DNA of 64,000 nucleotides from Cryptomeria japonica (Eukaryota > Streptophyta > Pinopsida > Cupressales > Cupressaceae): the NCBI RefSeq assembly GCF_030272615.1, contig NC_081413.1, positions 565,639,010-565,703,009 of the forward strand. Direction: 5' to 3'. Positions 61,601 to 64,000 of this stretch are shown piece by piece. Both the position numbers and the translations under genes were made by a program. Within the stretch, counting starts at the first letter, position 1. Every line of letters starts with the position of its first letter. The notes under the pieces were generated by a model. The model saw only the letters and a list, made by a program, of their open reading frames with translations. It was not told where the DNA came from and ran no database searches.

Positions 61601-62794
61601 ATAAACAGATAGGAGAGTAGTTGATAAAGATGGACCACAAAGGACATCTTGAAATGTTCTTTCACCCACATCAACAGACCCTCTCCCATGCACTTCAATA
61701 GGAGTGTCATCACCCATTAGGATGGAAGGCATAGAACATGGCTCTAAAGATGTGAAATCATCTTCTAAAGAAGCCATGTGGTGTGAAGCACCTGAGTCAA
61801 TTATCCAAGAATTTGGTGTTGAAGCAATAGCAACTAGGGCCTTACCCTTTCCTTTCCCCTTACTCTTATCTATGTCCTTAGAAGATCCTTCTAATGAACT
61901 CTGTTTGACTGAATCAGGAACCTTGATATTATTCTTTTCAAGATGATTTGAAAGGTGATCAATTTGTTTCTTTAAACACTTATGTTCATCATGACCAGGC
62001 CTCTTACAATAAGAACACTTGACCTTCTCCTTCTTAGGTTGATCACCTTTTGATGAAGAGGTCTCATTGTTTGCTTTTGAAGTAGTAGATTTCTGATCTT
62101 TCTTCTTCTCTCCTTGGTTCTTTTGTTTCTTATCTTGCTTACTAGACCCTTTTTGTTCTTTTGTGCCTTGATTTATAACTAAGGCATGTGACTTAGAGGG
62201 CTTTATTGTACCCATTTGAACCAATTTGTCCTGCTCCCTAGTGAGTTCTGCAACAAAATCATGTAAAAAAGGCATTTTGAATGTGGTACCTAGGGCACAT
62301 TTGGTAGCATAGAATGTAGAAACAAACACTGAATAGTTAGGACCAAGCTTAGAAAGAATACTCAAGATCAGTTGCTTATCATCTTTCTTAGTTCCACACT
62401 GTTCCAACTGCAATCTTATAGACTTAAGTTTAGTGAAGAAGTCTTGTATAGTATCAAAATTGGTTGTATTCAACCCTATGAGTTCATTCTCCAATTGATG
62501 ACCTCTTAGTTCATCCTGCTTACCAAAGAGGTTTCCCAAAGTAGTCCATACTGCATTTGGTGTAGTAGCAGATTCAATGTGAAAAAGAAGGTCGAGAGAG
62601 ACTGATATGCACAATGTACCAAAAGCTTCATCACATTTATTAAACCATTTAATCTTTTCTGCAGGATCTTGAGGTTCAGTTTCAAGTCCCATAGTAACAC
62701 GATGATATCCATGTCTTTTTAGATATATTATCATCTTAGATTTTCATTCAAAGTAATTATATGGTGTTAAAAGTGGAACTGTAGATGCATCCAT
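58669..62794 (-). pseudogene. Copia-C gag-pol polyprotein (gag, protease, integrase, RT, RNase H)
   Basis: The frame runs from the ATG at 62794 to the TAG at 58669-58671, about 1375 codons, the usual Copia length. Gag (UBN2-like) spans 62794-62030; the zinc knuckle CSYCKRPGHDEHKC is near 62020-61979. Protease has WIIDSGASHHM (~61810-61775); the pre-integrase domain has LWHQRFGHLN (~61415). Integrase keeps its triad in SDLAGP, RTDNGGEY and PQQNGVAE. RT has VHQMDVKSAFLHGD (~59899) and LYVDDLLLTG (~59645-59615). RNase H ends with ADIFTKPF near 58750. Eight nonsense codons (62744, 61571, 60983, 60908, 60314, 60080, 59933, 59005) and a one-base insertion near 59487 break it. All eight are one transition from Trp, Gln or Arg codons, consistent with deamination of methylated cytosines. 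Confidence 0.93.
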
Positions 62795-63786
62795 GATAGC
62801 AGAAAAGAAGATTGCAAAGAGTCAAGAAGAGTGCAAGAAAGAAGATACAAGAGACACCCCCCCTTTCCACTAGTCTTTGAAATCACCCCCCCCAAATATT
62901 ACAAGGTTGGCACTTTATAATTAGTGCATTTACAAGGCTTTTATCAGATTACAATGCTTTCTAAGGCTTTAATGGCCAAAATAGAAAGTTTAAATACATA
63001 TAAATTTAACACAAAATCTGAAAAAATTAGCCTTATAGCTGCTCAATGTATCTTAATACCTTTCCAGCAACTATTCATTTTTGTAAAATAGAGTTGTGAG
63101 AAGAAAGATATGATCTATAGAAGGGAAAAAAAACATGCAGCTGATTCAACCTGCAATATGTAACAAAGAAGGGTAGAATATTTCAATAAGACCTACAATT
63201 ATGAAGAGTGCTCATTTCTAGCTTTCCGTCAAGTACTCATTTGCAAAAAACTAACACCCGAGGCAAAAGTTATGCAACTTTTAAGAAAGGTTACTGAATT
63301 TCCCTGATAGAAAAACGGCTTAAGCCTTGTTGAAACTCAATTTCTGCAAAAATTATTAATTTTCTAGAAAAACCCTCCAAAACCCAGAAATCTTTTTTTC
63401 TAAAAATTAACGGAGGTTAGAACACTAGGGCCGAAATGAAAACAACTCTAGTAAAATATTTCACTCTAATTTTTTTTACTGTGTTCTCCAAACTCTAAAT
63501 TTGGTGAAATAAAAGTCACTTATGATTTTCACAAGCCTTCTGGACACTCTGGAAATGCTAAAGAAGCCTCCAATATTACCAAAAATGCTGCAATCACCCA
63601 GATCTCAAAGAACACATATATAAAACCAGATTTAACTAGAAGCTTATTTTCCTTTAAACTGTTCTAATTCTCCAGATCACATGAAAATGCAGGAAAAGAG
63701 CATACTTGGTTTTTAAGAAAAATATTAGCTATCTAACAATCTCAAATCTCTCAAATAAATCAGAAAAGCAATGAACTATACTAGAC
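62795..63786 (-). other. 5' untranslated leader of Copia-C
   Basis: AT-rich sequence of about 1 kb between primer-binding site and gag start, without an ORF. Contains C-runs at 62857-62892. Confidence 0.6.
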
Positions 63787-63804
63787 AACATGCCTCTGAT
63801 ACCA
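63787..63804 (-). other. Primer-binding site of Copia-C
   Basis: On the minus strand TGGTATCAGAGGCATGTT directly follows the LTR end, the standard initiator-tRNA-Met type of plant Copia elements. Confidence 0.85.
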
Positions 63805-64000
63805 TGTTAAATTCTGTGAGAAGCAAGAATCGAGCCAGGATCTGATGTCGGTCATAGATCACATGCAACTCCAAGCAACGGATGATCGAAGATCAAAATA
63901 GCTGAATGAAGATAAATTTGATATGAGAGAAAAATAGAGATAAAGAAGAGAATTTAGGGAAGACTCTCACTGAGCTATCACTTTACTAGTGAAGGTGAGA
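63805..64000 (-). repeat. 5' LTR of Copia-C (U5 side only, cut by window end)
   Basis: Nearly identical to 57854-58049. Confidence 0.9.

Larger units (their letters stand above)
57854..64000 (-). mobile_element. Copia-C: nearly complete Copia element, 5' LTR cut by the window end
   Basis: A minus-strand element: 5' LTR from 63805 to beyond 64000, initiator-Met primer-binding site, one polyprotein frame, purine tract, 3' LTR 57854-58514. The visible LTR parts (57854-58050 and 63805-64000) differ at only a few positions, so this is the youngest insertion in the window. Left flank GCTCT at 57849-57853; the right flank is not visible. Confidence 0.92.

Overview
The window looks like intergenic nuclear DNA from a land plant with a very large, repeat-filled genome. 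The LTR styles, the very long LTRs and the heavy nesting suggest a gymnosperm, probably a conifer; this is inference, since no host gene, rRNA or tRNA was recognised. Nearly everything can be assigned to LTR retrotransposons, solo LTRs and one inverted-repeat element, and all the coding regions are decayed.

Layout. (1) From before base 1 to 7931: a plus-strand Gypsy-type element (Gypsy-A) without reverse transcriptase, whose single long ORF carries a retropepsin-like domain and a G-patch. (2) 7932-9235: a minus-strand Copia LTR fragment cut by Gypsy-A. (3) 9602-54574: what I read as one large non-autonomous LTR element ('giant-LTR element') with LTRs of about 3.66 and 3.68 kb. Its own interior is only about 7 kb: a low-complexity gag-like ORF (13410-16005) and an uncharacterised second ORF in three pieces (16640-17760, 27221-28884, 49410-49729). 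It is inflated to 45 kb by insertions: a solo Copia LTR (14974-15686), the 5' half of a minus-strand Gypsy (Gypsy-B, 17761-27220, itself holding a 3.86 kb solo LTR at 21009-24869), and a plus-strand Copia (Copia-B, 28885-49409).

Copia-B is itself interrupted twice: by a 787 bp solo LTR inside its 5' LTR (29083-29869), and by a minus-strand gag/protease-only Gypsy (Gypsy-C, 32104-44938) inside its protease/integrase region. Gypsy-C holds in turn a 5.1 kb terminal-inverted-repeat element (34783-39906), mostly a 3.4 kb array of 20-bp palindromic units with a higher-order period near 1 kb. Target duplications (AAGAG, GAAAG, GTTAC, GTATA, TTA) and the recovery of interrupted reading frames across the insertions support the order of events.

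(4) 54575-57853: anonymous AT-rich flank with a GT/GA microsatellite, a cluster of ATTTGGC palindromes and a fold-back inverted repeat. (5) 57854 to beyond the window end: a minus-strand Copia (Copia-C) with gag, zinc knuckle, protease, integrase, RT and RNase H in one frame, broken by eight nonsense codons and one frameshift.

Only the Copia elements encode the full replication set. Gypsy-A and Gypsy-C share primer-binding-site and polypurine-tract design and lack polymerase, so they presumably depended on a related autonomous element in trans. The most interesting objects are the giant-LTR element with its unrecognised ORF, and the inverted-repeat element with the palindromic array.
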